Part shown: piece by piece, positions 15,747 to 29,743 of the stretch | Position numbering within the stretch: the stretch's first letter is position 1 | Layout: every line of letters starts with the position of its first letter | Source of the DNA: an uncultured Pelagibacteraceae bacterium | GTDB taxonomy: Bacteria; Pseudomonadota; Alphaproteobacteria; Pelagibacterales; Pelagibacteraceae | NCBI GenBank assembly: GCA_902598015.1 | Contig: CACJZT010000002.1 | Span: 62,001 to 126,000 of the forward strand | Direction: 5' to 3' | Length of the DNA: 64,000 bases | The notes under the pieces: model-generated | What the model was told of the DNA's origin: nothing | The model's input: only the letters and a program-made list of their open reading frames with translations | The model's database searches: none | Made by a program: the position numbers and the translations under genes

Positions 15747-17135
15747 ATGAAAACAAGAAATGAATATGATAGTATCGGTAGCCTAAAGGTGCCAAATGAT
15801 AAATATTGGGGTGCCTCAACTCAAAGATCAAAAAAGTTTTTTAATATTGGTAAAATATATGTTCCAGAGTCAATTATAAGATCAATTGCAATCATTAAGA
15901 GAAGTGCTGCTATAGTTCATCAAAAAGATGGGTTAATTTCATCCAAAATTTCAAATGCAATAATTAAAGCATCAAATGAAGTCATAAGTGGTAAAATGAA
16001 TGAAAATTTTCCTCTAAAAGTTTGGCAAACAGGTTCTGGTACACAAACAAATATGAATGTTAATGAAGTAATTGCTAATAGAGCTATTGAAATCTTAAAG
16101 GGTAAAAAGGGATCAAAAAAACCAGTTCATCCAAATGATCATGTGAATAAATCTCAATCCACAAATGATGTTTTTCCCACAGCAATGCATATTTCTGTAG
16201 CAACAGAAACATTGAATAAACTTTTGCCTAATTTAAATTTACTTAAAAGTTCCTTAAATATTAAAAGTAAAGAGTTTAATAATATTGTTAAGATTGGAAG
16301 AACTCATCTGCAAGATGCAACACCATTATCTTTAGGTCAAGAATTTTCTGGTTACTACGAACAAGTGAGAAAAAGTATAGATAGAATTTCATATTGTTTA
16401 AATGATATTTATTATTTAGCACAAGGAGGAACAGCAGTAGGAACAGGAATAAATTCGAAAAAAAATTTTGACAAAAAAATAATTAATGAAATCAAAAAAT
16501 TTTGTAAAATAAAATTTAAACCTGCGCCAAATAAATTTTCAGAATTGGCAGCACATGATGCTATAGTAAACTTTTCTGGATCATTAAATTCATGTGCAGT
16601 TGCTTTGATGAAGATTTCAAATGATATTAGATTTTTAGGCTCTGGACCAAGGGCAGGTTACGGTGAGCTTATATTACCTGAAAATGAACCAGGATCGTCT
16701 ATAATGCCTGGCAAAGTAAATCCAACTCAATGTGAAGCAGTTACTATGGTTTGTGCAAAAGTCATTGGAAATCATACAGGTATAACTATTGCAGGTAGTC
16801 ATGGCCATTTCGAACTAAATGTATTTAAGCCGCTAATTGCATACAATATTTTGCAATCAATCGATATTTTGGCAGACAGTGTTAAAAATTTCTCCATGTT
16901 CTGTGTCAAAGGAATTAAAGCTAATAAAAAAAGAATAAAAGAACATTTGGACAATTCACTTATGCTTGTAACGGCTTTGGCTCCAAAAATTGGATACGAT
17001 AATGCAGCTAAGATTGCTAAAAAAGCTTTGAAGAATGGCACCAAGTTAAAGGAAGAAGCAATTAAATCAGGTTTAATAAAAGAAAAGGAATATGACTTAT
17101 TAATTAATCCAACAAGAATGATCCGACCATCTTAA
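15747..17135 (+). CDS. fumC: Fumarate hydratase class II
   Basis: TCA-cycle enzyme interconverting fumarate and malate, cofactor-free and tetrameric. The 462-aa product has the superfamily signature [16 protein letters not shown], the active-site [16 protein letters not shown] and [17 protein letters not shown]. The N terminus [16 protein letters not shown] fits class II exactly. Length matches E. coli FumC (467 aa). The stop overlaps the convergent AsmA-like gene by 4 bases, leaving no room for a separate terminator. Confidence 0.96.
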   Translation: MKTRNEYDSIGSLKVPNDKYWGASTQRSKKFFNIGKIYVPESIIRSIAIIKRSAAIVHQKDGLISSKISNAIIKASNEVISGKMNENFPLKVWQTGSGTQTNMNVNEVIANRAIEILKGKKGSKKPVHPNDHVNKSQSTNDVFPTAMHISVATETLNKLLPNLNLLKSSLNIKSKEFNNIVKIGRTHLQDATPLSLGQEFSGYYEQVRKSIDRISYCLNDIYYLAQGGTAVGTGINSKKNFDKKIINEIKKFCKIKFKPAPNKFSELAAHDAIVNFSGSLNSCAVALMKISNDIRFLGSGPRAGYGELILPENEPGSSIMPGKVNPTQCEAVTMVCAKVIGNHTGITIAGSHGHFELNVFKPLIAYNILQSIDILADSVKNFSMFCVKGIKANKKRIKEHLDNSLMLVTALAPKIGYDNAAKIAKKALKNGTKLKEEAIKSGLIKEKEYDLLINPTRMIRPS

Positions 17136-18496
17136 TCTATAACTTTTCTAATATGAGACCTTAAATTTTGTATATTCTTTACTAAAAAAAATTCTTCTGA
17201 ATTTTGACTTTCTAAATTATTTATCTTAACATTTTTTATCATAAAATCAGTCTCTCCAATAATTTTTTCTAAATCAAAATATATTTGTTTTATATATTTT
17301 ATTTTTTTTGTTCCTATTTGAAAAACTTTTGCAAATTCTATATGGTTTTCGATATTTAGATGATTTTTTGAAAAAAATTTTAATTCCCCTTGATCCTCAA
17401 TAAAACTTATATTACTTACAATATTTCCAATTTTATCAAGCTGAAATTCTGCTTTCTTTAAAGTTAGAATTTTTTCGTTTATTTCAAATTCTAACTCTCC
17501 ATTTTTAATTAATTTATTATTTAATTCACTTAATTTAACTTTAAAAACTCCATTAAGATTTCCTAAAAAATTCTTATCGTATATTAGTAAATTTGATAAA
17601 AAATTATCTATAATACTTTCTACTTTTTTATTTTTTATTTCAATTCCACCATAAAAATAGAATGGTTTAAGTTGAATTTCACTATCTAGATTAAAATTAG
17701 TATTTGCTTTATTTGATGAGATTATTTGAATTTTATTTTTATTAAATTCTAGATCATACTTTAATTTATCCTGTCCATAAATTATTTTTGTTTGGATGTT
17801 AAATTGTTTATTTTCTTTAAATTTAAAGATATTTTTTATTTCAATATTTGGATTAAAAATATTTATAGAATTAAGACTCTGATATGGTAGATCGTAATTC
17901 CTTTTCCATTCTGATTTAAAATTTAAACCAAAAATTTTACCATCTATATCAAAATTTTTAGTTCTAGATTTATCATTTATTTTTAGTGATATTTTTTTTA
18001 CTGGAGATATTAAAATTACCTCTTTTTCTTTACCATTTAAAAATATTTTACAGTTATTAAATATAATTGGCTTGTTAATTTTTTGATATAAATATTTTCT
18101 TATTTCATTTATATCAGTCAACTCAAGATATAAATTTGTTTTTGAAATTTCAGTAGAAAGCAAATTATCAAAAGTCCTAAGGTAAATATCTCTCAAAGAA
18201 ATAAAAATTTTTAAATTTGAAGTATTTATAAAGTCATCAATTTCTTCTGCTTGAGACAAATTAATTGAAGCTTTTTCCACCAATATATGTGGTTTTGGAA
18301 ATGGCTTATACGAAACTTTTCCAGATGATTTTAAATAAATCTTAAAATTTTTATAAAAATTTTTTTCTAAAATATTAACTTTACTTTTATAATTAAATAA
18401 AACTGGTAAACATAAAATAGTGAGTGATGAAAAAATTATAGCTATTGCGGCTAAAATTAATGTGAAAGTTATTTTATTTTGCTTAATTTTGTTCAT
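17132..18496 (-). CDS. AsmA-like membrane-anchored protein (tentative)
   Basis: The 454-aa product has one N-terminal transmembrane helix (residues about 10-33) followed by a long, Asn/Lys/Ile-rich region of predicted beta strands with no cysteines of note. The segment after the helix, [13 protein letters not shown] then [16 protein letters not shown], resembles the start of AsmA and related bridge-like lipid-transfer proteins, which sit in the inner membrane and reach across the periplasm. I found no enzymatic motif. The assignment rests on topology and on this N-terminal pattern. It is divergent from uvrD across only 31 bp. Confidence 0.5.
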   Translation of the reverse strand: MNKIKQNKITFTLILAAIAIIFSSLTILCLPVLFNYKSKVNILEKNFYKNFKIYLKSSGKVSYKPFPKPHILVEKASINLSQAEEIDDFINTSNLKIFISLRDIYLRTFDNLLSTEISKTNLYLELTDINEIRKYLYQKINKPIIFNNCKIFLNGKEKEVILISPVKKISLKINDKSRTKNFDIDGKIFGLNFKSEWKRNYDLPYQSLNSINIFNPNIEIKNIFKFKENKQFNIQTKIIYGQDKLKYDLEFNKNKIQIISSNKANTNFNLDSEIQLKPFYFYGGIEIKNKKVESIIDNFLSNLLIYDKNFLGNLNGVFKVKLSELNNKLIKNGELEFEINEKILTLKKAEFQLDKIGNIVSNISFIEDQGELKFFSKNHLNIENHIEFAKVFQIGTKKIKYIKQIYFDLEKIIGETDFMIKNVKINNLESQNSEEFFLVKNIQNLRSHIRKVID

Positions 18497-18527
18497 TATA
18501 TAAATAAGGATTATACAATATTAAAAA

Positions 18528-20548
18528 ATGTTAGAATCAGATTATTTGTTAAATTTAAATGAAAAGCAACAAGAAGCGGTGTTGCATCTTGAGGGCCCAC
18601 TTTTGATTGTAGCAGGTGCTGGTTCTGGGAAAACAAAAGTACTGACCTCAAGAATTGCACATATAATCAGAAGTCATAAAGCTTTTTCAAGTCAAATACT
18701 TGCAGTCACTTTCACTAATAAGGCTGCTAAAGAAATGCAAATTAGAGTATCAAAACTACTTAAAAAAGAGGCTACTGGATTACCATGGCTAGGAACATTT
18801 CATTCCATAAGTGCAAAAATTTTAAGAAAACATGCTGAGGCTGTTGGTTTAAAATCAAATTTTACTATTTTAGATCAAGATGATCAAACAAGATTAATCA
18901 AAAATATTTGCAAAGCTGAAAATATAGACATCAAAAAAATTTCACCAAAATATATTTTGGCAGTTATAGATAAATGGAAAAATAAAGGCCTATACCCCAA
19001 AGATGTCATATTAAAAAAAAGAGAAACCTTAGAAAAAAATTTTCTGAATATATATAAGATTTATCAGCAAAAACTAATTGACTTGAATTCTGCTGACTTC
19101 AGCGATCTAATATTACACACAGTCAAAATTTTTGAAAATTATAAGGATATATCATCTATTTACTCAAAAAAATTTAAATATATTTTGGTTGACGAGTATC
19201 AAGATACCAATTTTATTCAAAGTGAATGGCTTAAACATTTGGCTGCAATTAATATGAACTTGTGTTGTGTTGGAGATGATGATCAATCAATTTATAGTTG
19301 GAGAGGTGCTGAAATTAAAAATTTCTTAGATTTTGATAAAATATTTAAAGGTACCAAAATAATAAGATTAGAAAAAAACTATAGGTCAACTCAAAATATT
19401 TTAAATGTTGCTTCAAAATTAATAGAGAATAACCAGAATAGAGTAGGCAAAACTTTGTACACTAATCAAAAAGATGGTGACCTTGTAACTTTAGATTGTT
19501 TTAGAAATGTAAAAGATGAAGCAACAGAAATTAGTTCCACAATAGAAGATTATAAAAAAACTAATTCATTGAATGAGATGGCTATTTTAGTTAGAGCAAT
19601 TTTTCAAACTAGGGAGTTTGAAGAAAGATTTTTAAAAGTGGGAATACCTTATAGAATAATTGGAGGTATTAAATTCTATGAGAGATCAGAAATAAAAGAT
19701 TGTGTAGCTTATTTAAGATGTATACATCAACCTCTAGACGATTTATCTTTTGAAAGAATTGTAAATGTGCCTAAAAGATCAATAGGAGATACAACTATCA
19801 AAACTATTTCAGAATTTGCAAAAAGGAATAATCTTTCACTTGAAATTGCAGCAAGAAAATTAATAGAAATGAATAAAATTAAACCTAAAACTAAAGTAGG
19901 CTTATCTTCATTATTAAATTTACTTGAAAAATGGAGATATGAGCTAAAGAAAAAAATAAATCACAACAAGCTTTTACAGATTGTTTTAGACGAAAGTGGA
20001 TATAGTGAAATGTTAAAAAATAAAAAAGATCTAGAAAATGAAAATAGACTCGAAAATATTAAAGAACTTTTAAATGCCATGAAAGAATTTGATAACCTAG
20101 AAAGCTTTCTAGAGCATGTTGCATTAGCAACTTCATTAGATCAAGACTGGGAGAGCGAAAAAGTTAATTTAATGACACTTCATGCATCCAAAGGATTAGA
20201 ATTTAATATTGTTTATTTACCTGGTTGGGAAGAAGGATTATTTCCTCATCAAAAAAGTATTGAAGAAAAAGGAGAAAATGGACTTGAGGAAGAAAGAAGA
20301 CTTGCATACGTTGGAATAACAAGAGCAAAAAAAATTGCTAAAATTTCTTTTTCTATGAATAGATTTTATCAAGGTGACTGGATAGATGGTATGGCCTCAC
20401 GATTTGTAGATGAACTACCAGATGAATTTATAAAAAAAAATAATAGTTTTAGCAACAATCAAGAAGGGGACTTTGAATTTAATCAAGATATTGATTTTGA
20501 AACTGAAGTTAAAAGTCCAGGATGGATAAGATACCAAAAAAAACTTAA

Positions 20549-20552
<4 letters not shown>
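18528..20552 (+). CDS. uvrD: UvrD/PcrA-type superfamily 1 DNA helicase
   Basis: 3'-5' helicase for nucleotide-excision and mismatch repair. The 674-aa protein contains motif I AGAGSGKTKV, motif II LVDEYQDTN, motif III VGDDDQSIYSWRGA, motif IV LEKNYRST, motif V TLHASKGLEF and motif VI LAYVGITRAKK in order. The N-terminal NEKQQEAVLH is the Q-motif region. Length is slightly below E. coli UvrD (720 aa). It overlaps pepP by 4 bases (ATGA). uvrB, the partner damage-recognition gene, lies elsewhere in the window at 60.2 kb. Confidence 0.95.
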
Positions 20553-24235
<3,683 letters not shown>

Positions 24236-25072
24236 TTATTTAAAAAGATTTTTGAATTTCTTTAAAAGAGTATTTTTTTTATTATTACTAGCAATTTTTC
24301 TTTTTTCATAATCCTTATTTAATAATTTGTAACTAGCTTCATACCATCTACTTGATTGATAATTATAACCTAAAAGCAAAGCATATTTTTCTGCTTCGTT
24401 TACTAGTCCCATTTTGTAATGTAATTCTACTAATCTATGCAAAGCTTCTTCAATAAATATTGTTTCATCATAATCATTTACAACAATTTTTAATCTATTT
24501 ATTGCTGGTATCCATTTTTCTCTTTGAATGTAATATCTTGCTAAATACATTTCCTTAGACGCTATAATCTCTTCAATTAATCCAAGTTTATATTTAGAAT
24601 CAGATGCATAATCTGTATCTGGATAATTTTTTATTAAAATTTTGAAATACTTTTTTGATTGCAGTAACTCATTTAAATCTTTTTTTTCATCAACAATTTG
24701 ATCATAGTGACATAAAGCTAATAAATAATAAGCGTAATCTGTTTGAGGATGGTTTTTATAATTAATTAAAAACCTTTCTAGGTTTGTTATAGCATCGTTG
24801 TAGTATCCTTGAGTAAAATATCCATATGCAGCCATTAATAAAGCTCTTGGAGCCCACACTGATTGAGGAAATAACATTTCGGCTTCACTAAATTTCTTTC
24901 CTGCATAAATAACATCACCTTTTTCAAATTCATTCATCGCCTGATTGTAAACTTCTATCATTTGAGTTTCTAAGTTTTTTTCTTTTAAGACAGTAACCTT
25001 TTCTTCTTTTTTTGAACAAGCAGTGAAAAAAAATAAAAATATAATTAAAATATAACTGAAATGAGATTTCAT
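24236..25072 (-). CDS. bamD: BamD, outer membrane protein assembly lipoprotein
   Basis: Essential part of the BAM complex that inserts beta-barrels. The 278-aa precursor has a lipoprotein signal with the lipobox FTAC at about residues 16-19, then tetratricopeptide repeats: YNQAMNEFEKGDVIYAGKKF, AAYGYFTQGYYNDAITNLERF and YYLLALCHYDQI are successive TPR helices. The length is close to E. coli BamD (245 aa) with a slightly longer C terminus. It is placed between lpxC and ligA, so envelope assembly and division genes are transcribed in one direction. Confidence 0.92.
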   Translation of the reverse strand: MKSHFSYILIIFLFFFTACSKKEEKVTVLKEKNLETQMIEVYNQAMNEFEKGDVIYAGKKFSEAEMLFPQSVWAPRALLMAAYGYFTQGYYNDAITNLERFLINYKNHPQTDYAYYLLALCHYDQIVDEKKDLNELLQSKKYFKILIKNYPDTDYASDSKYKLGLIEEIIASKEMYLARYYIQREKWIPAINRLKIVVNDYDETIFIEEALHRLVELHYKMGLVNEAEKYALLLGYNYQSSRWYEASYKLLNKDYEKRKIASNNKKNTLLKKFKNLFK

Positions 25073-25110
25073 CAGAATCTTTTACCAGATTAATTAAAAA
25101 TTTCTAACTT

Positions 25111-26031
25111 TTATGCAATTGATTTTAGAACTCTATAATTTGCAAAAGTATGAGGTAGTTGTTTTCCTTTAATTTCTATTAATGAATAATTGCTTTTATC
25201 GCTAAAAACTTTTTTTAACAATTGATTTGTTAGTTTATGTCCCCCTTGAGAACATTTTAAATTTCCAATGATTTTATAACCTGATAAAAATAAATCTCCC
25301 ATGCAATCTAATATTTTGTGATTTACAAATTCTAATTTATTTCTTAACCCTTCATCATTTACAATTCCATTTTCTTTTATAACAATAGCATTTTGTAAAC
25401 TTCCACCTTTGCCTAAATCTAATTTTTTTAATTTTTCAATATCTTCATACAAACAAAATGTTCTTGAATTAAAAACATCTTTTAGATTTGTTTCTAGAAC
25501 ATTTATTTTATTTTTTTGTGTGCCTATAAAACTATTTTTGTATATTATCTCAAATTCTATATCACATGTTACATTAGATTTTTCTAAGATAGCGTATTTT
25601 TCACCTTCTCTAATTTCTATTGATGAATTAATTTTTATAATTTTAATTGGTTCATCACTTACTTTAAGTCCGGCGTTTAATATGCTATCAACATACTGTT
25701 TTGCTGAACCATCAAGTATTGGGACTTCCTCATTATCTAATTCTACAATGGCATTATCGATACCTATTCCATAAAAAGCACCCATTAAGTGCTCTATTGT
25801 TGAAACTTTTACACCATAATTATTCGAAATAGTCGTACACAATGTTGTGTCTGAAACATTTAAGTAATTGGGATATATAAAATTATTTTTTTTTAAATCA
25901 ATTCTTTTGAAAATAATTCCAGTATTAACCGAAGCTGGCTTAATTTTTAAGTTTACTGTTTTTCCTGAATGGACTCCTATGCCCTTAAATGATAATTCTT
26001 TAGATACAGTTTTTTGAGTTAAAATAGACAC
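25111..26031 (-). CDS. lpxC: LpxC, UDP-3-O-acyl-N-acetylglucosamine deacetylase
   Basis: Zinc enzyme for the first committed step of lipid A synthesis. The 306-aa protein has the zinc ligands H81 (STIEHLMGAFYG), H239 and D243 (VNHKILDCMGD), plus the catalytic-domain signature LDNEEVPILDGSA. The C-terminal HTFANYRVLK is also typical. In the usual dcw order lpxC follows ftsZ; here it follows ftsA because ftsZ has moved. The 62 bases upstream contain TTGAAT and TAATAT elements that could give a separate promoter. The presence of lpxC shows an LPS-bearing outer membrane. Confidence 0.96.
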   Translation of the reverse strand: MSILTQKTVSKELSFKGIGVHSGKTVNLKIKPASVNTGIIFKRIDLKKNNFIYPNYLNVSDTTLCTTISNNYGVKVSTIEHLMGAFYGIGIDNAIVELDNEEVPILDGSAKQYVDSILNAGLKVSDEPIKIIKINSSIEIREGEKYAILEKSNVTCDIEFEIIYKNSFIGTQKNKINVLETNLKDVFNSRTFCLYEDIEKLKKLDLGKGGSLQNAIVIKENGIVNDEGLRNKLEFVNHKILDCMGDLFLSGYKIIGNLKCSQGGHKLTNQLLKKVFSDKSNYSLIEIKGKQLPHTFANYRVLKSIA

Positions 26032-26093
26032 ATTCGAACTATATTAAAGGTTATGCCATTTAAATATTCAATAAATGTTACAAGAAAATACAA

Positions 26094-27251
26094 TTATTCA
26101 CTGAAAAAATGAAAAAATTTCTCAAATAAACCAAGTTTTTTATTAATAGTTTTGCTTAATTTGTAATTATTTAAATGGAAACTTAATCCTGAATAACAAA
26201 TATCTTTATCTGTTTCTGAGTAAAAATTTAAAGATTTAAACTCAAATTTGTCATTGAGATGAAATGAATTATTATCAAACAAATTTGAACCATCTCCTAT
26301 TAAAAATAGCATAGTTTCACTTAACCTAATATTATATTTCGATATATTTGACTTCTTAAACGTCAAGTCAAGAATTTCTTGAATTCTATATAATATTACT
26401 TTTTTTAAAATATCTATTGATATATTTTTTTTTAGTACGTCTCTTATAGAATTTGAATAATTATTATTATCATATTTATAAGAAAATTCAGTTTCAGATT
26501 TATTAAATAATTTTTTAATTTTTTCTGCTTCATCAAAACTGATTTTAAAAACTTTAGAAATATCATTAGTCACATGATTTCCTCCAATTGGAATAGATTG
26601 AATTAATTTAATCATATTCTTTTCATAAACTATCAAAGTAGATCTAGAATAACCTATTTCTAAAAAAGAAATTTTATCTTCAACTACCTTTCTCATATAA
26701 TTTACAGCTTTGACATAGCTCGTACAGAATATATTTGCAATTTTTATATTATTTTTATTAAACTCTTTACTTAAATTATCTATTAGTTTTTTAGGTAAGC
26801 AAATTAATTTAAAATCTATAATTAAATTATTTACATTCTTAATATTATTAGGAATTTCATTATATTCTTTTCCATCTATTTTACATTTACTAATTATTCT
26901 ATGAATTATTTTAAAATCGATATAATTTAAATTTATTATTTGATCTAGTTCCATCAATGTCAGGTCATACAATTTTTTTGTATTTGTATTTGTATCAATT
27001 TTTTTTTTGAGTGAAATATCTATAGAAAATATTTTTGAAGAGTCTAAAAGTAAAATTACTTCCTCAATATGATTTGAAATTTTTCTCTCACCATTTTTAA
27101 TTATTTTTTTTATATTTTCAAAATGTTCTTTATAATTATCTGTTACTAATATAGATTGAGAATATTCCTCATCTAGCTTTGAATTAAATACTGAAAATCT
27201 AACTTTTGATGATCCAAAATCTATAATGCTATAAAATTTATTATTAGTCAC
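26094..27251 (-). CDS. ftsA: FtsA, actin-like division protein (divergent)
   Basis: Membrane-tethered actin homologue that links FtsZ to the divisome. The 385-aa protein is divergent in sequence but retains the N-terminal phosphate-binding SIIDFGSSKVRF, the segment FLEIGYSRSTLIVYE, SIPIGGNHVTNDISK typical of FtsA, and a C-terminal amphipathic tail KKLGLFEKFFHFF that fits a membrane-targeting helix. Position right after ftsQ (8-base overlap) strongly supports the identity. ftsZ, normally next, is missing here and lies 14 kb upstream in the same cluster. Confidence 0.87.
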   Translation of the reverse strand: MTNNKFYSIIDFGSSKVRFSVFNSKLDEEYSQSILVTDNYKEHFENIKKIIKNGERKISNHIEEVILLLDSSKIFSIDISLKKKIDTNTNTKKLYDLTLMELDQIINLNYIDFKIIHRIISKCKIDGKEYNEIPNNIKNVNNLIIDFKLICLPKKLIDNLSKEFNKNNIKIANIFCTSYVKAVNYMRKVVEDKISFLEIGYSRSTLIVYEKNMIKLIQSIPIGGNHVTNDISKVFKISFDEAEKIKKLFNKSETEFSYKYDNNNYSNSIRDVLKKNISIDILKKVILYRIQEILDLTFKKSNISKYNIRLSETMLFLIGDGSNLFDNNSFHLNDKFEFKSLNFYSETDKDICYSGLSFHLNNYKLSKTINKKLGLFEKFFHFFSE

Positions 27252-27936
27252 TTTTTAAAATTACTCTATTAGGTATTCTCAGATCAATTATCATATTAGG
27301 TCTTATTTTATCTAGTTTTTGAAGTTTGTTATATAATTGAAAAGAATTTGTAATATTATCACTTGGAAGTTTAAGTAGTATATTGTTATTAAAGTATATG
27401 TCCCATCTTTTAGTTTTATGAGAATAAAATCTCAATATATTTTTATGATTAATTTTTTGTAGCAGGATTATTTTCTTCAGATATAAAAAGTCTTCAACTT
27501 CAAATTTACCAAATATTGTTGGCAAATTAATTATATTTGCTATTTCTTTTGAGTTTATTAATTTTCCATTCTGACCAATAAAATATTTACTTTTTTCAGA
27601 ATATGTTTTTGCAATCAATTCAGTTTTTTTTGCGTTTACAATAATGCTTGATGGAAATTTTTTTTTTACTTCAAAAGTTTCTAGATAATTTAAATTTTCT
27701 AATATTGATGAAACATTATCTTTATTTATAAAAAAAATATTTTGTGATAATAAAAAATTGAGTTTCAAAAGAATTCTGTCATTTATATCTTTATGTTTTG
27801 TATTTACAATAATTGAATTTATAGAAAAATTATCTTTTAATTTTTTAGTAAAGTTTAAATTTAAAATTGAAGTTATTAATAAAAATGTAAATAAGTAAAA
27901 ATATATTTTTTTTTTATTTATTAATTGAAGCATCAC
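27244..27936 (-). CDS. ftsQ: FtsQ, divisome membrane protein (divergent)
   Basis: Bitopic division protein with a short cytoplasmic N terminus, one transmembrane helix (about residues 10-30) and a periplasmic POTRA plus beta domain. The 230-aa sequence is poorly conserved, but SIIVNTKHKDINDRILLKLN and SIIVNAKKTELIAKTYS match the POTRA and following strands, and PTIFGKF is the usual loop. Position between ddl and ftsA is conclusive in this gene order. It overlaps ddl by 23 bases and ftsA by 8. Confidence 0.85.
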   Translation of the reverse strand: MMLQLINKKKIYFYLFTFLLITSILNLNFTKKLKDNFSINSIIVNTKHKDINDRILLKLNFLLSQNIFFINKDNVSSILENLNYLETFEVKKKFPSSIIVNAKKTELIAKTYSEKSKYFIGQNGKLINSKEIANIINLPTIFGKFEVEDFLYLKKIILLQKINHKNILRFYSHKTKRWDIYFNNNILLKLPSDNITNSFQLYNKLQKLDKIRPNMIIDLRIPNRVILKSD

Positions 27937-28834
27937 TTAAAATTTTTTTTATCAAATTGTTGAAAGTAATATTTTTATATCGTGCAATTTCTGGAACAAG
28001 TGATAATGAAGTCATTCCAGGTTGAGTATTTGTTTCAAGTAGATAAAATTTATTTTTGTAAAATCTAAAATCTGATCTTGAAACACCCCTACAATTTAAT
28101 AATTTGTGAGCCTTTAACGCTATGTTGCTAACATTAGTCAGTTGTTTTTTTGTAATATCTACTGGTATTATATGTTGTGTTTTAGCTTTTGGATTATATT
28201 TCGCCTGAAAATCATAAAACTTTCTTTTTGGTTTTAATTCTATTGCCCCTAAGATTTTCTCTGATAAAATAGCAACTTGTATTTCTCTTCCTGGAATGTA
28301 CTTTTCAATTAGTATCTCTCCATATTCTCTAAGTTTTTTTATATTTGAAAAGATATTTTTTTTAGAACAAATAAAAACGTTAACGCTTGAACCTTCATTT
28401 ATAGGCTTAACTACAACCGGAAAACCAAAATTCGAATTTAATAATTTTAAAAAACTTTTTTGGTTTATTTTTTTCTTAAATGAAAACTTTTTATATTTTG
28501 GAGTAAGAATTTTATTTTTTATAAATATTTTCTTTGACAGATCTTTGTCCATTGCTAAAGAAGAAGATAAAACGCCAGAATGAGTATAATTTACTTTCTC
28601 TGTTTCCAATATTGATTGAATATATCCGTCTTCTCCATATCTTCCATGTAATAAATTCAAAACTACATCCGGTTTGAATTTTCTTAAATGTTTTATAAAT
28701 TCGCCATTAGGTTCTTGTATTTTAATATTATAATTAGTATTTTTTTTTAACTCTTTATGAACACTTTTTGCAGTTTTTAAACTAATTTCTCTTTCTTTTG
28801 AGTAGCCTCCAGCTAATATAAATATTTTTTTCAC
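27914..28834 (-). CDS. ddl: D-alanine--D-alanine ligase
   Basis: ATP-grasp enzyme that makes the D-Ala-D-Ala dipeptide used by the MurF half of the fused MurEF protein. The 306-aa protein has AGGYSKEREISLKTA, the ATP-grasp segment FPVVVKPINEGSSVNV, the binding-site REIQVAIL, and the C-terminal metal-binding LLETNTQPGMTSLSLVPE. The start and stop both overlap neighbours (1 base with murB, 23 with ftsQ), showing tight translational coupling. Confidence 0.95.
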   Translation of the reverse strand: MKKIFILAGGYSKEREISLKTAKSVHKELKKNTNYNIKIQEPNGEFIKHLRKFKPDVVLNLLHGRYGEDGYIQSILETEKVNYTHSGVLSSSLAMDKDLSKKIFIKNKILTPKYKKFSFKKKINQKSFLKLLNSNFGFPVVVKPINEGSSVNVFICSKKNIFSNIKKLREYGEILIEKYIPGREIQVAILSEKILGAIELKPKRKFYDFQAKYNPKAKTQHIIPVDITKKQLTNVSNIALKAHKLLNCRGVSRSDFRFYKNKFYLLETNTQPGMTSLSLVPEIARYKNITFNNLIKKILSDASINK

Positions 28835-29742
28835 TAATCTATTATCTTTATTTCCAAATTAATATTTACTCCAGTTTTTTCTTTTACATTTTTTTTTACA
28901 AAATTGATTAATGAATTCATTTCATTAAAAGATGCATTATTTTTATTAACAAAAAAATTAAAATGTTTCTTTGATATACATGCATCTCCAAAATTTATAT
29001 TTTCTGGAACTGATTCTTTTATTAGTTCCCAAGCTTTTTTTGTTGTTTGATCGATTGGGTTTTTAAAAGTACTGCCCCCAGTCTTAATTTTTGAGGGTTG
29101 AGAATTATTTTTTTTTATCGCCAATTCTTCCATCAAATTTTTTATTTTATTTTTATTTAATAAATCACCTTTAAAAGTAGCACTTAAAAAAATTAAATTT
29201 TCGTTTAATTCTATTTTTCTATATTGAAATTTAATTTTGTTAGATGGGATAACTTTTATATTTCCCTTTGTATCAATACATTGCAGAGAGATTAATTTAT
29301 CTTTAAATTCTGTCCCAAAACATCCAGAATTCATTTGAAGACCCCCTCCAATTGAACCAGGAATACAATACATAAATTCAAAACCACTTATTCCATTCTC
29401 TAGTGCAAATTTTGAAAGTTTTTTTTGTGAGCAAGCTGAGCCTGCTATTATTGTGTCTGGTTTTAATTTTGATAATGTACTAAAGTTGTTGCTAAGTTTG
29501 ATTACTACTCCTTCATAAGTATTATCTTTAAATAATACATTTGAACCCATTCCTAATATAAACATTTTTCCTCTATTATTATACAATTTTAGGAATTCCT
29601 TTAATTCTATAAGATTTTTTGGTTTAAAAAAGATTTTTGATTTACCCCCTATATTAAACCAATTAAGTTTTTTGATATCAGTATTAAAAAACAAATCTGC
29701 ATTATATTTATTTTTAAAATCTTCAATATCTTTTAATTCCAT
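28834..29742 (-). CDS. murB: UDP-N-acetylenolpyruvoylglucosamine reductase
   Basis: FAD/NADPH enzyme that reduces the enolpyruvyl group to make UDP-MurNAc. The 302-aa form is of the short type II class. Motifs include the FAD-binding WFNIGGKSKIFFKP, FILGMGSNVLFKD, CIPGSIGGGLQMNSGCFG and KTGGSTFKNP containing the catalytic Ser. The conserved C-terminal Glu region is VNINLEIK. The gene lies between murC and ddl, as in other alphaproteobacteria, with a one-base overlap with ddl. Confidence 0.96.
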   Translation of the reverse strand: MELKDIEDFKNKYNADLFFNTDIKKLNWFNIGGKSKIFFKPKNLIELKEFLKLYNNRGKMFILGMGSNVLFKDNTYEGVVIKLSNNFSTLSKLKPDTIIAGSACSQKKLSKFALENGISGFEFMYCIPGSIGGGLQMNSGCFGTEFKDKLISLQCIDTKGNIKVIPSNKIKFQYRKIELNENLIFLSATFKGDLLNKNKIKNLMEELAIKKNNSQPSKIKTGGSTFKNPIDQTTKKAWELIKESVPENINFGDACISKKHFNFFVNKNNASFNEMNSLINFVKKNVKEKTGVNINLEIKIID

Positions 29743-29743
29743 A

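Noticed and set aside
25409-25774. 121-aa plus-strand ORF inside lpxC
   Set aside because: Phe/Ser/Ile-rich antisense translation of lpxC, typical of AT-rich shadow ORFs.
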